From Rouxiella chamberiensis (GTDB lineage: Bacteria; Pseudomonadota; Gammaproteobacteria; Enterobacterales; Enterobacteriaceae), in the NCBI RefSeq assembly GCF_026967475.1, contig NZ_CP114058.1, positions 3,038,001 to 3,102,000 of the forward strand: 64,000 bases of DNA, read 5' to 3'. Of this stretch, positions 33,256 to 44,448 are shown piece after piece. Position 1 is the stretch's first letter. Every line of letters starts with the position of its first letter. The translations under genes and the position numbers were made by a program. The notes beneath the pieces are model-generated. The model worked only from the letters and a program-made list of their open reading frames with translations, made no database searches and was not told where the DNA came from.

Positions 33256-35918
33256 TTACGCCAGACGCGGGTTAACTTTGTCGGCATCGATGCCAAACTT
33301 GGTGATGGCATCAGCCACAACCTTCACATCGATCTCGCCACGCTTGGCCAATTCGCCCAGTGCTGCCACAACCACGTAAGATGCATCGATCTCGAAGTGG
33401 TGACGCAGGTTTTCGCGGCTGTCGGAACGGCCGTAACCGTCGGTGCCCAGTACGCGGAACTCGCTGGCCGGAATGAAGTTGCGGATCTGCTCGGCGAACA
33501 GCTTCATGTAGTCGGTAGAGGCTACCGCCGGTGCATCGTTCATGATCTGCGCAACATACGGAATACGCGGTTCTTCGGCCGGGTGCAGCATGTTCCAGCG
33601 CTCGCAGTCCTGACCGTCGCGGGCCAGTTCGGTGAACGAGGTCACGCTGTAGGTATCGGAGCCTACGCCGTAGTCGTTGGCCAGGATCTGTGCCGCTTCA
33701 CGTACGTGACGCAGGATGGAACCCGAGCCCAGCAGCTGCACTTTACCTTTGCTGCCTTCGATGCTTTCCAGCTTGTAAATACCTTTGCGGATACCTTCTT
33801 CGGCACCTTCAGGCATCGCCGGCATGAAGTAGTTTTCGTTCAGCGTGGTGATGTAGTAGTAAATGTTCTCTTGCGCTTCGCCGTACATACGCACCAGACC
33901 GTCATGCATGATGACCGCCACTTCATAGGCGTAGGCAGGGTCGTAGGAGATACAGTTAGGAATGGTCAGCGACTGAATGTGGCTGTGGCCATCTTCGTGC
34001 TGCAGACCTTCGCCGTTCAAGGTAGTACGACCGGAGGTTCCGCCGACCAGGAAGCCGCGCGCCTGCTGGTCGCCCGCAGCCCAGCACAGGTCGCCGATAC
34101 GCTGGAAACCGAACATGGAATAGTAGATGTAGAACGGGATCATCGGCAGGTCGTTGGTGCTGTACGACGTGGCCGCAGCCAGCCATGAAGAGGCGGCACC
34201 CAGTTCGTTGATCCCTTCCTGCAGAATCTGGCCTTTCTCGTCTTCTTTATAGTAGGCAACCTGCTCGCGGTCCTGCGGGGTATATTGCTGACCGTTCGGG
34301 CTGTAGATACCAATCTGACGGAACAGACCCTCCATACCGAAGGTACGCGCTTCATCGGCGATGATAGGCACCAGACGGTCTTTGATGGAATCGTTTTTCA
34401 GCATCACGTTCAGCGCACGAACAAAGGCGATGGTCGTCGAGATCTCTTTCTTCTGCTCTTCAAGCAGCTGAGAGAAGTCTTCCAGCTTCGGCATTTCCAG
34501 TTTCTGGGTGAAGTTCGGCAGACGCGTTGGCAGGTAGCCTTTCAGCGCCTGACGACGTTCGTGCAGATACTTGTACTCGGCAGAATCTTTTTCCAGCGTG
34601 ATGTACGGCAGTTTTTCGATGTTTTCATCGGCCACCGGCACACTGAAACGGTCACGGATATAGCGCACGCCATCCATGTTCATTTTCTTGACCTGGTGGG
34701 CAATGTTCTTGCCTTCGGCCGCTTCGCCCATGCCATAACCTTTGATGGTATGCGCGAGGATGACAGTCGGCTGGCCTTTGGTGTTCTGCGCCTTGTTCAG
34801 GGCAGCAAAGACTTTCTTCGGATCGTGACCGCCACGGTTCAGCGCCCAGATCTGCTCGTCGGTCATGTCTTTGACCAGCTCGGCCGTTTCAGGGTATTTA
34901 CCGAAGAAGTGCTCGCGAACGTATTTGCCGTCGCGTGACTTGAAGGTCTGGTAGTCGCCGTCAACGGTTTCATTCATCAGCTGGATAAGCTTGCCGCTGG
35001 TGTCTTTACGCAGCAGTTCGTCCCAGCGGTTGCCCCAGATCACCTTGATAACGTTCCAGCCGGCGCCTGCAAAAATGCCTTCCAGTTCGTTGATGATTTT
35101 GCCATTACCGGTCACCGGGCCGTCAAGGCGCTGCAGGTTACAGTTGATGATGAAACACAGGTTGTCCAGTTTCTCGCGCGTTGCGATAGTAATGGCACCT
35201 TTGGATTCCGGCTCGTCCATCTCGCCGTCGCCAAGAACGCGTAAACGCGCTGGGCGGAGGTGTCTTTCAGACCACGGTGTTCCAGATATTTCAGGAACTT
35301 GGCCTGATAGATGGCACCGATTGGACCCAGACCCATGGAAACGGTCGGGAACTGCCAGAATTCAGGCATCAGTTTAGGGTGCGGATAGGAAGACAGACCT
35401 TTACCGTGCACTTCCTGGCGGAAGTTGTTCATCTGGTCTTCGGTCAGGCGGCCTTCAAGGAAAGCACGCGCGTACACGCCCGGAGAGATGTGGCCCTGGA
35501 AGTAAACCAGATCGCCGCCGTCTTTCTCGTTGCGCGCACGGAAGAAGTGGTTAAAGCACACTTCATAAATTGCTGCGGAAGACTGGAAGGAGGACATGTG
35601 GCCGCCCAGATCCAGGTCTTTTTTGGACGCACGCAGAACGGTCATGATCGCATTCCAGCGGATTGCGGTACGGATGTTGCGTTCCAGCTCCAGGTTACCC
35701 GGATACTCAGGTTCGTCTTCAACAGCGATGGTGTTGATGTAATTACGGCTTGCAGCACCCGCTGCAACGCTCACGCCGCCTTTGCGCGCTTCGTTCAGGA
35801 CCTGATCGATCAGGAACTGCGCACGTTCAACACCTTCTTCACGGATGACCGATTCGATCGCTTGTAGCCAGTCGCGAGTTTCGATCGGATCCACGTCATT
35901 ATTTACACGTTCTGACAT
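33256..35918 (-). CDS. aceE: Pyruvate dehydrogenase E1 component (one-base deletion)
   Basis: AceE decarboxylates pyruvate with thiamine diphosphate and passes acetyl to AceF. The N-terminal frame (35918 down to about 35232: MSERVNNDVDPIETRDWLQA, GGHMSSFQSSAAIYEVCFNH) and the C-terminal frame (MDEPESKGAITIATREKLD to DADKVNPRLA) both match E. coli. They break inside the TPP motif YAFLGDGEMDEPES: TTGGCGAC should read TTGGGCGAC. Adding that G gives 887 residues, exactly the E. coli length. The NCNLQRLDGPVTGNGK half of the TPP motif is intact. A sequencing error is much more likely than a dead gene. Confidence 0.95.
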
Positions 35919-36127
35919 GGTGCTTTTCCTTATCTGTATCTAATACGTTGGTTTATCTGGAGCCTGTCTTCCTGCATTCTCGCCGAAAACCGTGCTGGCA
36001 AGAGTGCACGAAGACAGGCCCGTCAGTTTTATTTCGCCCCCAGAGAGAGCATAAAAGCTTCCAAAATTATTCTCACAGCCATGAAGCACAGGCTACAGGT
36101 ATGCAGACAGCCATCATTACCCAGAGT

Positions 36128-36898
36128 TTAATTTTCTTCTTTACGTTGCTGGAGTCGGCGTAGTGAACGATCACGACGGCTGTGCTCCCTGCTCATATCC
36201 AGCAATACTTCCTCAATAAACGCCAGATGACGGTGTGATGCTTCGCGCGCCTTTTCCGGTTCGCGGGCAACAATCGCCGCAAAAATCCCGGCGCGGTGGT
36301 TACTCACCAGCGGCAGCATTTCGCGACGCGAGTAAAGCAACTCAAAGTTTTGCCGGACGTTCTTTTCCAGCATCGGTCCCATACAGCGCAATAGATGCAG
36401 CAGCACCATATTGTGCGTCGCTTCCGTGACCGCCACCTGATACTGCATGACGGCATCGGCTTCGGCGTCTAAATCGCCACTGTCCTGCGCCGTCTGAATC
36501 ACCAGATGGCAGTCGCGAATGCGCTGTAGATCTTCTTCCGTTCCTCGCAGCGCAGCATAGTATGCGGCGATACCTTCGAGTGCATGACGGGTTTCAAGGA
36601 GATCGAATTGCGATTCGGGATGGTCGGAAAGTAATTCGGTAAGAGGGTCGCTGAAGCTTTGCCATAAGTTGCTTTGAACAAATGTGCCCCCGCCCTGACG
36701 ACGTAACAACAGCCCTTTACCTTCAAGGCGCTGAATGGCTTCTCTCAGAGAAGGCCGCGATACATCAAACTGTTTGGCCAGTTCACGTTCAGGTAAAAGT
36801 TTTTCACCGGGCCGCAGCGTGCCCTCGAGGATCAGGGATTCGAGCTGCTTTTCGATCGCGTCAGATAACTTTGGCTGTCTGATTTTACTGTAGGCCAT
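36128..36898 (-). CDS. pdhR: Pyruvate dehydrogenase complex repressor PdhR
   Basis: PdhR is a GntR/FadR-type repressor of pdhR-aceEF-lpd that is released by pyruvate. The 256 residues (E. coli 254) show the winged helix ([49 protein letters not shown]) and an all-helical FCD ligand domain. It is first in the operon and divergent from aroP. Its own operator lies 60-76 bases upstream, so it is autoregulated. Confidence 0.96.
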   Translation of the reverse strand: MAYSKIRQPKLSDAIEKQLESLILEGTLRPGEKLLPERELAKQFDVSRPSLREAIQRLEGKGLLLRRQGGGTFVQSNLWQSFSDPLTELLSDHPESQFDLLETRHALEGIAAYYAALRGTEEDLQRIRDCHLVIQTAQDSGDLDAEADAVMQYQVAVTEATHNMVLLHLLRCMGPMLEKNVRQNFELLYSRREMLPLVSNHRAGIFAAIVAREPEKAREASHRHLAFIEEVLLDMSREHSRRDRSLRRLQQRKEEN

Positions 36899-36957
36899 GG
36901 GAACGTTTATCTGCCCTTAAGTTATTTACCATTAACAATGGTGACGAGCTCGGAGTA

Positions 36958-36974
36958 AATTGGTAATACCAATT
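36958..36974. promoter_or_regulatory. PdhR operator, perfect 17-base palindrome
   Basis: AATTGGTAATACCAATT is a perfect palindrome around a central A. It matches the known PdhR box (ATTGGTnnnACCAAT) and lies in the pdhR leader/promoter. It supports pyruvate control of the PDH operon. Confidence 0.92.
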
Positions 36975-37083
36975 CAAAAAACGTGGCGGTAAAGTAACAA
37001 AGTATTCACGCGGTGTCCATATCACCCCGGTCTGAAAAGGCCTATTCCCGCACATTTTAACAAATATTTAGCATTTCTTTTTA

Positions 37084-37105
37084 TTATGTGTTCTGGATCA
37101 CATTT
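37084..37105. promoter_or_regulatory. CRP-like site between pdhR and aroP
   Basis: The core TGTGT-N6-TCACA with flanking ATG and TTT matches 9 of the 10 bases of the CRP half-sites. It lies about 190 bases from the pdhR start and 230 from aroP. CRP activates the pdhR promoter in E. coli. The rest of this 437-base gap (36899-37335) holds the PdhR box and AT-rich promoter DNA, and no gene. Confidence 0.75.
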
Positions 37106-37335
37106 AACCGTTTTCAGCCAAACTTTTGCTCACTTTGCTCGATTCTTATGCGCCCACGACATAAACCAGGTGCAAACTTTTTCGCTTAACACTATTCTTG
37201 CGCAAACGGTAGTTCGTGCTGAATTTTCTCTGCATCGCAGCCGTAAATAATTAGATACAAAACACGTAATTTTCAGCTTACAGCCAGGGCGTAACGCTGA
37301 TTTTTTCGCTTTTCCCTTACACAGAGGATCGGGAA

Positions 37336-38713
37336 ATGGATGACAGACAACAAGGCGAAGAGCTGAAGCGCGGATTAAAAAACCGCCACATTCAGTTGAT
37401 CGCATTAGGTGGCGCTATTGGCACCGGACTATTTCTGGGTATCGCGCAAACCATCAAGATGGCAGGGCCTTCCGTGCTGCTGGGTTATGCCATCGGCGGT
37501 ATTATCGCCTTCCTTATCATGCGCCAGCTGGGCGAGATGGTAGTAGAAGAGCCGGTAGCAGGCTCCTTTAGCCATTTCGCCTACAAATACTGGGGCAACT
37601 TCGCGGGCTTCGCGTCTGGCTGGAACTACTGGGTGCTCTACGTGCTGGTGGCGATGGCGGAACTCACTGCGGTCGGTATCTATGTTCAATACTGGTGGCC
37701 GGAGATCCCGACGTGGGTGTCGGCGCTGGTGTTCTTCGTGCTGATTAACGCCATCAACCTGACCAACGTCAAAGTCTATGGCGAGATGGAGTTCTGGTTC
37801 TCCATCATTAAAGTGGTCGCGATTGTCGGCATGATTGTCTTTGGCGCGTGGCTGCTGGCAAGCGGTCATGGGGGTCCGGAAGCCTCGGTAAGCAACCTGT
37901 GGGCGCAGGGCGGATTCTTCCCGCACGGCGTAAAAGGACTGGTGATGGCGATGGCGGTTATCATGTTCTCCTTCGGTGGACTCGAGCTGGTCGGCATTAC
38001 TGCCGCCGAAGCCGACAACCCGGAGAAGAGCATTCCGAAGGCCACCAATCAGGTCATCTACCGCATCCTTATCTTCTATATCGGTTCCCTGTCTATTCTG
38101 CTGTCACTTTATCCGTGGGGCAAAGTGGTGGAAGGCGGCAGCCCGGTTCGTGCTGATTTTCCATGCGCTGGACAGCAATCTGGTTGCGACACTGTTGAAT
38201 ATCGTGGTGCTGACCGCCGCGCTGTCGGTGTACAACAGCTGTGTCTACAGCAACAGCCGTATGCTGTTTGGTCTGGCGAAACAGGGTAACGGCCCGAAAT
38301 CGCTGTTGAAGGTTGACCGTCGCGGCGTGCCTTATGTCGCCATCGGCATCTCGGCGCTGGCAACGGCGCTGTGTGTGGTCATCAACTATGTGATGCCGGG
38401 CAAGGCGTTTGGCCTGCTGATGGCGCTGGTGGTTTCGGCGCTGGTGATAAACTGGGCGATGATTAGTCTGGCGCACCTGAAATTCCGTCAGGCGAAGGCG
38501 CGCGAGGGCGTAACCACCAAGTTCAAGGCGCTGCTTTATCCGGTGGGTAACTATCTCTGCCTGCTGTTTTTGGCCGCGATTCTGGTCATCATGTACATGA
38601 CGCCAGACATCCAGATTTCAGTCATTCTGATCCCGGTCTGGCTCGTGGTGCTGGGCGTGACCTACAAGCTTAAAGGCAACAGGAACAAGATTGCCGACGC
38701 CACCAGCAAATAA
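37336..38713 (+). CDS. aroP: Aromatic amino acid permease AroP (one extra base)
   Basis: AroP imports Phe, Tyr and Trp through the inner membrane. It is an APC-family carrier with about 12 membrane segments. The first 270 or so residues (RGLKNRHIQLIALGGAIGTG, GEMVVEEPVAGSFSHFAYKY) fit AroP better than PheP. The frame breaks at 38145-38146 (GG); removing one G gives SPFVLIFHALDSNL and continues (SVYNSCVYSNSRMLFGLAKQ, AFGLLMALVVSALVINWAMI) to 38713, 458 residues against 457 in E. coli. A likely sequencing error. It is divergent from pdhR, as in E. coli. Confidence 0.92.
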
Positions 38714-38742
38714 GCGGTGGCGAAAGCCTGAATAAAGCGACA

Positions 38743-38768
38743 AACCCGGCCCTGCTGCCGGGTTTTTT
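38743..38768 (+). terminator. Terminator after aroP
   Basis: AACCCGGC pairs with GCCGGGTT across a 6-base loop and runs into a six-T tract, 29 bases after the aroP stop. Confidence 0.92.
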
Positions 38769-38927
38769 ATTGCCCCGCCTCTGCCCCGGAATTGCAGGCT
38801 GGCTCACACTTTGCTCTGTGTAACCAGTTTGTCCATCTCTACGACCTTAATCTCCTGACTGAAACCCATAACCTGCGTCAATACTTCAGGCACTTGGTTA
38901 TTTGTCATCGGCTTGGAGAGAACATCC

Positions 38928-40283
38928 ATGAGTCAAGGCGCACTGTCTTTCAAGGAAAAAGTTGCATACGGCATGGGGGACGCGGGCTGCAACATGATTT
39001 GGGGCACCATCACGCTGTTCCTGAGCTATTTCTATACCGACGTTTTTGGACTGGCTCCCGCGCTGGTCGGCGTGATGCTGCTGTCGATTCGCGTCGTCGA
39101 TGCCATCAGTGATCCGATTATGGGGGCTATCGCCGATCGAACCCAAACCCGCTGGGGTCGCTTCCGCCCTTATCTACTGTGGATTTCCGTACCTTTTGCC
39201 CTGTTCAGCATTTTAATGTTCTCCACGCCGGACTGGAGCTATACCCACAAAGTCATCTACGCCTTTGTGACCTACTTTCTGATGTCGCTGACCTACACCG
39301 CCATCAATATCCCCTATTGTTCGCTGGGCGGCGTCATCACCGCCGACCCGAAAGAGCGCGTGTCCTGCCAGTCCTACCGCTTCTTTATGGTCGGTATTGC
39401 CACGCTCATTCTCTCCTCTTCCCTGCTGCCGATGGCGCAGTGGTTCGGCGGCGCGGATAAAGCCAAGGGGTATCAAATGTCGATTGCCGTGATGGCGGTG
39501 ATCGCGCTTGCGATGTTCCTGTTCTGCTTTAGCTCGGTGAAAGAGCGCATTCAGCCTGCCGTGCCGACCAAACGGGCGCTGAAAAGCGATTTGAAGGATG
39601 TGTGGAAGAATGACCAGTGGGTACGTATTCTGCTGCTGACCTTCTGCAACGTTTGTCCCGGATTTATCCGCATGGCGGCGACGATGTATTACGTCACCTG
39701 GGTGATGGAGAAATCCACCTCTTTCGCCAGCCTGTTTATCAGCCTCGGCGTTGTCGGCATGATGATTGGCAGCGCGTTGGCAAAACCGCTTACCGATAAA
39801 TTCTGCAAGCTGAAAGTCTTTTTCTGGACCAACATCATTTTGACCGTGTTCTCCTGCGGTTTCTATTTCCTTAATCCGCATCTGACGACGCTGATTCTGG
39901 TGGCCTATTTCCTGCTCAATATCCTGCATCAACTCCCTTCCCCGCTGCATTGGTCGCTGATGGCCGACGTCGATGACTACGGCGAATGGAAGACCGGCAA
40001 ACGCAGCACCGGCATCAGCTTCTCGGGCAATTTGTTCTTCCTGAAATGCGGACTGGCGGTGGCGGGTGCAATTGTCGGCTTTCTGCTGTCGGTTTATGGT
40101 TATCAGGCCGGGGCTACATCACAGACTCCTCAGGCACTTAACGGTATCGTGCTGTTGTTCACCGTCATTCCGGGGATCGGTTATCTGATTACCGCCGGGG
40201 TGGTAAAACTGTTGAAGGTTGACCGCGAGATGATGAAAAGAATTCAGGCCGATCTCGACGGTTCGCCGTCGCAACTTCAGTGA
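38928..40283 (+). CDS. GPH-family sugar:cation symporter (XynP/YagG/YicJ-like)
   Basis: This 451-residue protein has about 12 membrane segments and the GPH/MelB family marks: KVAYGMGDAGCNMIWG at the N-terminus, DPIMGAIADRTQTRWGRFRP between helices 2 and 3, and GLAVAGAIVGFLLSVYGY-like late helices. Members carry glycosides with H+ or Na+. The start at 38928 has GGAGAG seven bases upstream. It precedes a GH43 glycosidase by 71 bases, so the pair probably imports and cleaves an arabinose- or xylose-containing oligosaccharide. No local regulator is seen. E. coli has neither gene at this position. Confidence 0.85.
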   Translation: MSQGALSFKEKVAYGMGDAGCNMIWGTITLFLSYFYTDVFGLAPALVGVMLLSIRVVDAISDPIMGAIADRTQTRWGRFRPYLLWISVPFALFSILMFSTPDWSYTHKVIYAFVTYFLMSLTYTAINIPYCSLGGVITADPKERVSCQSYRFFMVGIATLILSSSLLPMAQWFGGADKAKGYQMSIAVMAVIALAMFLFCFSSVKERIQPAVPTKRALKSDLKDVWKNDQWVRILLLTFCNVCPGFIRMAATMYYVTWVMEKSTSFASLFISLGVVGMMIGSALAKPLTDKFCKLKVFFWTNIILTVFSCGFYFLNPHLTTLILVAYFLLNILHQLPSPLHWSLMADVDDYGEWKTGKRSTGISFSGNLFFLKCGLAVAGAIVGFLLSVYGYQAGATSQTPQALNGIVLLFTVIPGIGYLITAGVVKLLKVDREMMKRIQADLDGSPSQLQ

Positions 40284-40354
40284 ACTCAATGATTACCCTG
40301 CGGCTAAACAGGGTGAAGCCGAATTACCGGTGTTTGTTGGCAAGGAACCCAAAC

Positions 40355-41311
40355 ATGAATGATACCGTTTACCCGAATCCGTTTATCACCCAGCGCGCCG
40401 ACCCGCATATCTGGCGGCATACCGACGGCCATTACTATTTTATTGCTTCCGTGCCGGAGTACGATCGTCTCGAAATTCGCCGCGCCGCCACGCTGGAAGG
40501 GCTGGCCGACGTCAGACCGCGCGTTGTCTGGCACAAACACGGCGGCGGGCCGATGAGCGCCCTGATCTGGGCACCGGAACTGCATTTTATCAACGGTAAC
40601 TGGTACATCTATTTCGCCGCCGCGCCGTCCGAGAAAATCGTCAACGGTCTGTTTCAGCACCGCATGTTTGTGCTTGAGTGTTCGGACGCCGATCCACTCA
40701 GCGGTAAATGGCAGGAAAAAGGCCGCGTGGCGACGCCGATTGACAGCTTCTCGCTCGATGCCACGCACTTTAACCACAACGGTAAAAACTACTATCTCTG
40801 GGCGCAGAAAGACCCTGCCATCGAGGGAAATTCAAATCTGTATCTGGCCGAGATGAGCAATCCGTGGACGTTGAAAACCGCGCCCGTGATGATAAGCAAA
40901 CCCGAACTGCCTTGGGAAATCATCGGTTTTAAGGTGAATGAAGGGCCGGCGTTTTTAAGCGGCTACGACAAAGTGTTTATCACTTATTCCGCGAGCGCGA
41001 CCGACGAAAATTACTGTATCGGTCTGCTGTGGGCGGATATCGACAGCGACATTATGGATGCTGCCCAATGGCATAAATCACAGACGCCGGTGTTTAAAAC
41101 CCAGGCCGATAACCGCCAGTTCGGACCGGGGCACAACAGTTTTACGCAAAACGAGAAAGGCGAAGATGTGCTGGTGTATCACGCGCGAAATTATACGGAG
41201 ATTCAGGGCGACCCACTCTATGACCCGAATCGTCATACCCGTTTGAAAACGCTGGACTGGGACGATGACGGCATGCCGGTGTTCGGTGAACCACCGGCAG
41301 ATAATCAGTGA
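40355..41311 (+). CDS. Family 43 glycoside hydrolase, probable alpha-L-arabinofuranosidase
   Basis: The 318-residue protein has no signal peptide, so it should act in the cytoplasm. GH43 five-blade propeller motifs carry the three catalytic residues: Asp in QRADPHIW (base, about 15), Asp in SLDATHF (pKa tuner) and Glu in NEGPAFL (acid). The layout (YYFIASVPEYDRLEIRRA, WAPELHF) resembles exo-alpha-arabinofuranosidases more than beta-xylosidases, but that choice is inferred. The start at 40355 has AAGGAA upstream; a longer in-frame start at 40280 lacks conserved residues. It is paired with the transporter gene before it. Confidence 0.85.
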   Translation: MNDTVYPNPFITQRADPHIWRHTDGHYYFIASVPEYDRLEIRRAATLEGLADVRPRVVWHKHGGGPMSALIWAPELHFINGNWYIYFAAAPSEKIVNGLFQHRMFVLECSDADPLSGKWQEKGRVATPIDSFSLDATHFNHNGKNYYLWAQKDPAIEGNSNLYLAEMSNPWTLKTAPVMISKPELPWEIIGFKVNEGPAFLSGYDKVFITYSASATDENYCIGLLWADIDSDIMDAAQWHKSQTPVFKTQADNRQFGPGHNSFTQNEKGEDVLVYHARNYTEIQGDPLYDPNRHTRLKTLDWDDDGMPVFGEPPADNQ

Positions 41312-41321
41312 TGACGGCCGC

Positions 41322-42176
41322 TTAAACCAGCGTGCCGTAAATGGTCAGCAGCGCCACCACAATCAGGATGATAATAGTGACTTTGCGCGCCATTGCGACC
41401 GCAGAGCGCGGGGTTTGTACCGGATCCAGGTGCGGATCCCGCGCCAGCGAAAACTGCGCCAGACGGGTCAACACCTGGTATTGCGGCGTATGCAGGTCGC
41501 CCAGCGAGGCAAACCATGCCGGAAGCGCTTTCTCGCCATGTCCAATCAGGGCATAGGCAACCCCCGCCAAACGCACCGGGATCCAGTCAACGATATGCAG
41601 CAGATTGTCGACGCCGGACTGACTGCGTTTCAATGGCGCCGTATTGCGCGCCAGCCAGCTCTGATAACCGCGTAACGCCGCATAACCTCCCAGCGCAACG
41701 GGTCCGTACGGACCACACACCACAAACCAGAACAGCGGAGCCAGATAGTAGCGGAAGTTAATCCAGATCAGGGCATTTTGCAGTTCGCGCAGACGCACGG
41801 CATCGGTACAGTCGACCGGGAGTCCGTGAATCAGTGCCAGCTCTTCGGCCATTTCCGAGCAGGCCATGACATCGCCCTGTCGCGCCGACTTCAGGTAGGC
41901 ACGGTAATGTTTACGTTTCAGTCCGGCACCGATACACAGCAGACAGACCAGCACCCACACCACCAGCGACGGGATCCCGTAAAACACCCCATGCACCAGC
42001 CGCAACACGGCCCAGATAGCCGCCATCCAGATAATGACAATCGCCAGCGTTTTGGTTAATGACGCCGCGCGGCCTCGCCGAAAAATCACCTCGAAGCGGT
42101 GATCGAGTTGCCAATGTTCACCCAGTTTGAATAAACGTTCCCAGGCTAGTACCAGTAGCAAAGTAAATAACGTCAT
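41322..42176 (-). CDS. ampE: AmpE, inner-membrane protein of the ampDE operon
   Basis: The 284 residues equal the E. coli length. The start [22 protein letters not shown] and several membrane segments match AmpE (CobD/CbiB-like). Its job is uncertain; it has been linked to beta-lactamase signalling. The start overlaps the ampD stop by four bases. It converges with the GH43 gene, 10 bases apart. Confidence 0.94.
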   Translation of the reverse strand: MTLFTLLLVLAWERLFKLGEHWQLDHRFEVIFRRGRAASLTKTLAIVIIWMAAIWAVLRLVHGVFYGIPSLVVWVLVCLLCIGAGLKRKHYRAYLKSARQGDVMACSEMAEELALIHGLPVDCTDAVRLRELQNALIWINFRYYLAPLFWFVVCGPYGPVALGGYAALRGYQSWLARNTAPLKRSQSGVDNLLHIVDWIPVRLAGVAYALIGHGEKALPAWFASLGDLHTPQYQVLTRLAQFSLARDPHLDPVQTPRSAVAMARKVTIIILIVVALLTIYGTLV

Positions 42177-42754
42177 GGACGAGGACTCTCTTTTGGTGAG
42201 GCGTTCGTGGCGTGCTGCTTCAATGCATCAAGATAACGCTGCCAGTCGAAGTGCGGGCCGGGATCGGTTTTTCTCCCGGGAGCAATATCACTATGGCCGG
42301 TAATGTGCCGCGTATCCACAGGATAGTGCCTTAGTATCAAATCAGTAACCTTAAGTAAACTCTGATATTGCGCGTCGGTAAAGGGCGCGAAATCGGTCCC
42401 TTCCAGCTCGATGCCGATGGAGAAGTCATTGCAGCGCTCCCGGCCCTGCCAGTTCGAAACACCGGCATGCCAGGCACGTTTGTCAAAAGGCACGTATTGC
42501 ACAATTTCGCCATCTCGGCGAATCAGGCAGTGCGCGGCAACGCGAAGCTGGTGGATTTGTTCGAAAAAGGGGTCTTCGCGAGGGTCGAGTGTTCCGGTGA
42601 ACAGCTGGTCGATATAAGGTCCGCCAAACTTGCCGGGCGGCAGGCTAATATTGTGAATCACCAGCAGCGAGGGAATTTCATCGTCGGGGCGATTATCGCA
42701 ATGCGGAGAGATCACCTGCCGCGCCTCTGTGATCCAACCTTGATTTAACTGCAT
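42173..42754 (-). CDS. ampD: 1,6-anhydro-N-acetylmuramyl-L-alanine amidase AmpD
   Basis: AmpD cleaves anhydro-muropeptides in the cytosol during cell wall recycling; its loss derepresses ampC through AmpR. The start at 42754 ([14 protein letters not shown]) gives 193 residues (E. coli 183). Zinc ligands His34 ([10 protein letters not shown]) and the late His and Asp ([14 protein letters not shown]) are present, as are [14 protein letters not shown] [20 protein letters not shown] and [16 protein letters not shown]. It is divergent from nadC (91 bases between starts). Confidence 0.95.
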   Translation of the reverse strand: MQLNQGWITEARQVISPHCDNRPDDEIPSLLVIHNISLPPGKFGGPYIDQLFTGTLDPREDPFFEQIHQLRVAAHCLIRRDGEIVQYVPFDKRAWHAGVSNWQGRERCNDFSIGIELEGTDFAPFTDAQYQSLLKVTDLILRHYPVDTRHITGHSDIAPGRKTDPGPHFDWQRYLDALKQHATNASPKESPRP

Positions 42755-42791
42755 TAATGACCTCGACACGCCGTAAATATGGTACTTGTAA

Positions 42792-43739
<948 letters not shown>

Positions 43740-43745
43740 TTCTTT

Positions 43746-43783
43746 CCCGCAAAACCCCGCCTGACGACGCGAAGTTTTGCGGG
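43746..43783 (+). terminator. Stem-loop after nadC
   Basis: CCCGCAAAAC pairs perfectly with GTTTTGCGGG across an 18-base loop, seven bases after the nadC stop. No T run follows directly, so its strength as a terminator is uncertain. Confidence 0.55.
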
Positions 43784-43941
43784 CTGCATTCCACTATTTT
43801 GTCTGCTGGCGCGTTGCTCGCATTTCTTTTTGCGCAACGTCGCGGAAGGGTCTTTTTTGCCACTGGTGCCTGCCATTGCCGATGGGTAGTTTGGGTCTGT
43901 TTTCACCACGACCTTAACTTATTCATGCAATGGAGAGCATC

Positions 43942-44448
43942 ATGCAACGCTTTTTCTCGACAACGCTGGCAGAACACTTTTTTCATCCTCGCGATCGGTA
44001 CGCCTTACAGCAGGGATTCTCGCTGATAGAACTGATGGTCGTCATCGGGATCATCGGCATCCTGAGCGGTATCGGCATTCCGGCTTATCAGTCCTATACC
44101 CAGAAAGCAGCGCTGACCGATATGCTGCAAACCATGGTGCCGTATAAAACCGCCAGCGAACTTTGCAGTATCGATCAGGGTGAGCTGACCAACTGCAACA
44201 ACGGCGTCTCGAACATCCCTCTCAGTAAACCCTCCCGCTATGTCAGTGATGTGCTGGTGCAGGGCGGTACTATCACACTTTCCGGCCAGCAGGCGCTGAG
44301 TGGGCTTCAGGTCATCATGACGCCAAGAGTCAATACCACCGACGGCAGCATCGACTGGTCGCGCCAATGTACCCACGCGGGCAATCAGGGTCTGGTTGAG
44401 TCCTGTAGGCAGGTGTTCCACTTCAACGATGCGAGTCGCCGCCCATGA
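43942..44448 (+). CDS. ppdD: Major type IV prepilin PpdD
   Basis: The protein carries the class III signal G-FSLIELMVVIGIIGILSG with Glu at +5, followed by PAYQSYTQKAALTDMLQT and a globular domain with paired cysteines, as in E. coli PpdD (146 residues). The start at 43942 has GGAG seven bases upstream and gives 168 residues. The leader before the PilD cleavage site is then 25 residues, against six in E. coli, with no closer in-frame ATG, GTG or TTG. It is the first gene of ppdD-hofB-hofC; hofB overlaps its stop (ATGA). Confidence 0.9.
   Translation: MQRFFSTTLAEHFFHPRDRYALQQGFSLIELMVVIGIIGILSGIGIPAYQSYTQKAALTDMLQTMVPYKTASELCSIDQGELTNCNNGVSNIPLSKPSRYVSDVLVQGGTITLSGQQALSGLQVIMTPRVNTTDGSIDWSRQCTHAGNQGLVESCRQVFHFNDASRRP

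Noticed and set aside
33256..35918. aceE as a true pseudogene split into two genes
   Set aside because: One missing G restores exactly 887 residues, both halves are perfectly conserved and the rest of the operon is intact. An error is the simpler reading.
37265..37285. Possible TyrR box upstream of aroP
   Set aside because: The minus-strand TGTAAG-N6-ATTACG matches the TGTAAA-N6-TTTACA consensus only partly. TyrR control of aroP is known in E. coli but this site is too weak to call.
38791..38830. CRP-like inverted repeat before the GPH transporter
   Set aside because: The halves TCACA and TGTGT face the wrong way round for a CRP site.
43807..43822. Possible CRP-S (Sxy-dependent) site before ppdD
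   Set aside because: TGGCG-N6-TCGCA has one good half and one poor half. Expected for this operon but not convincing here.
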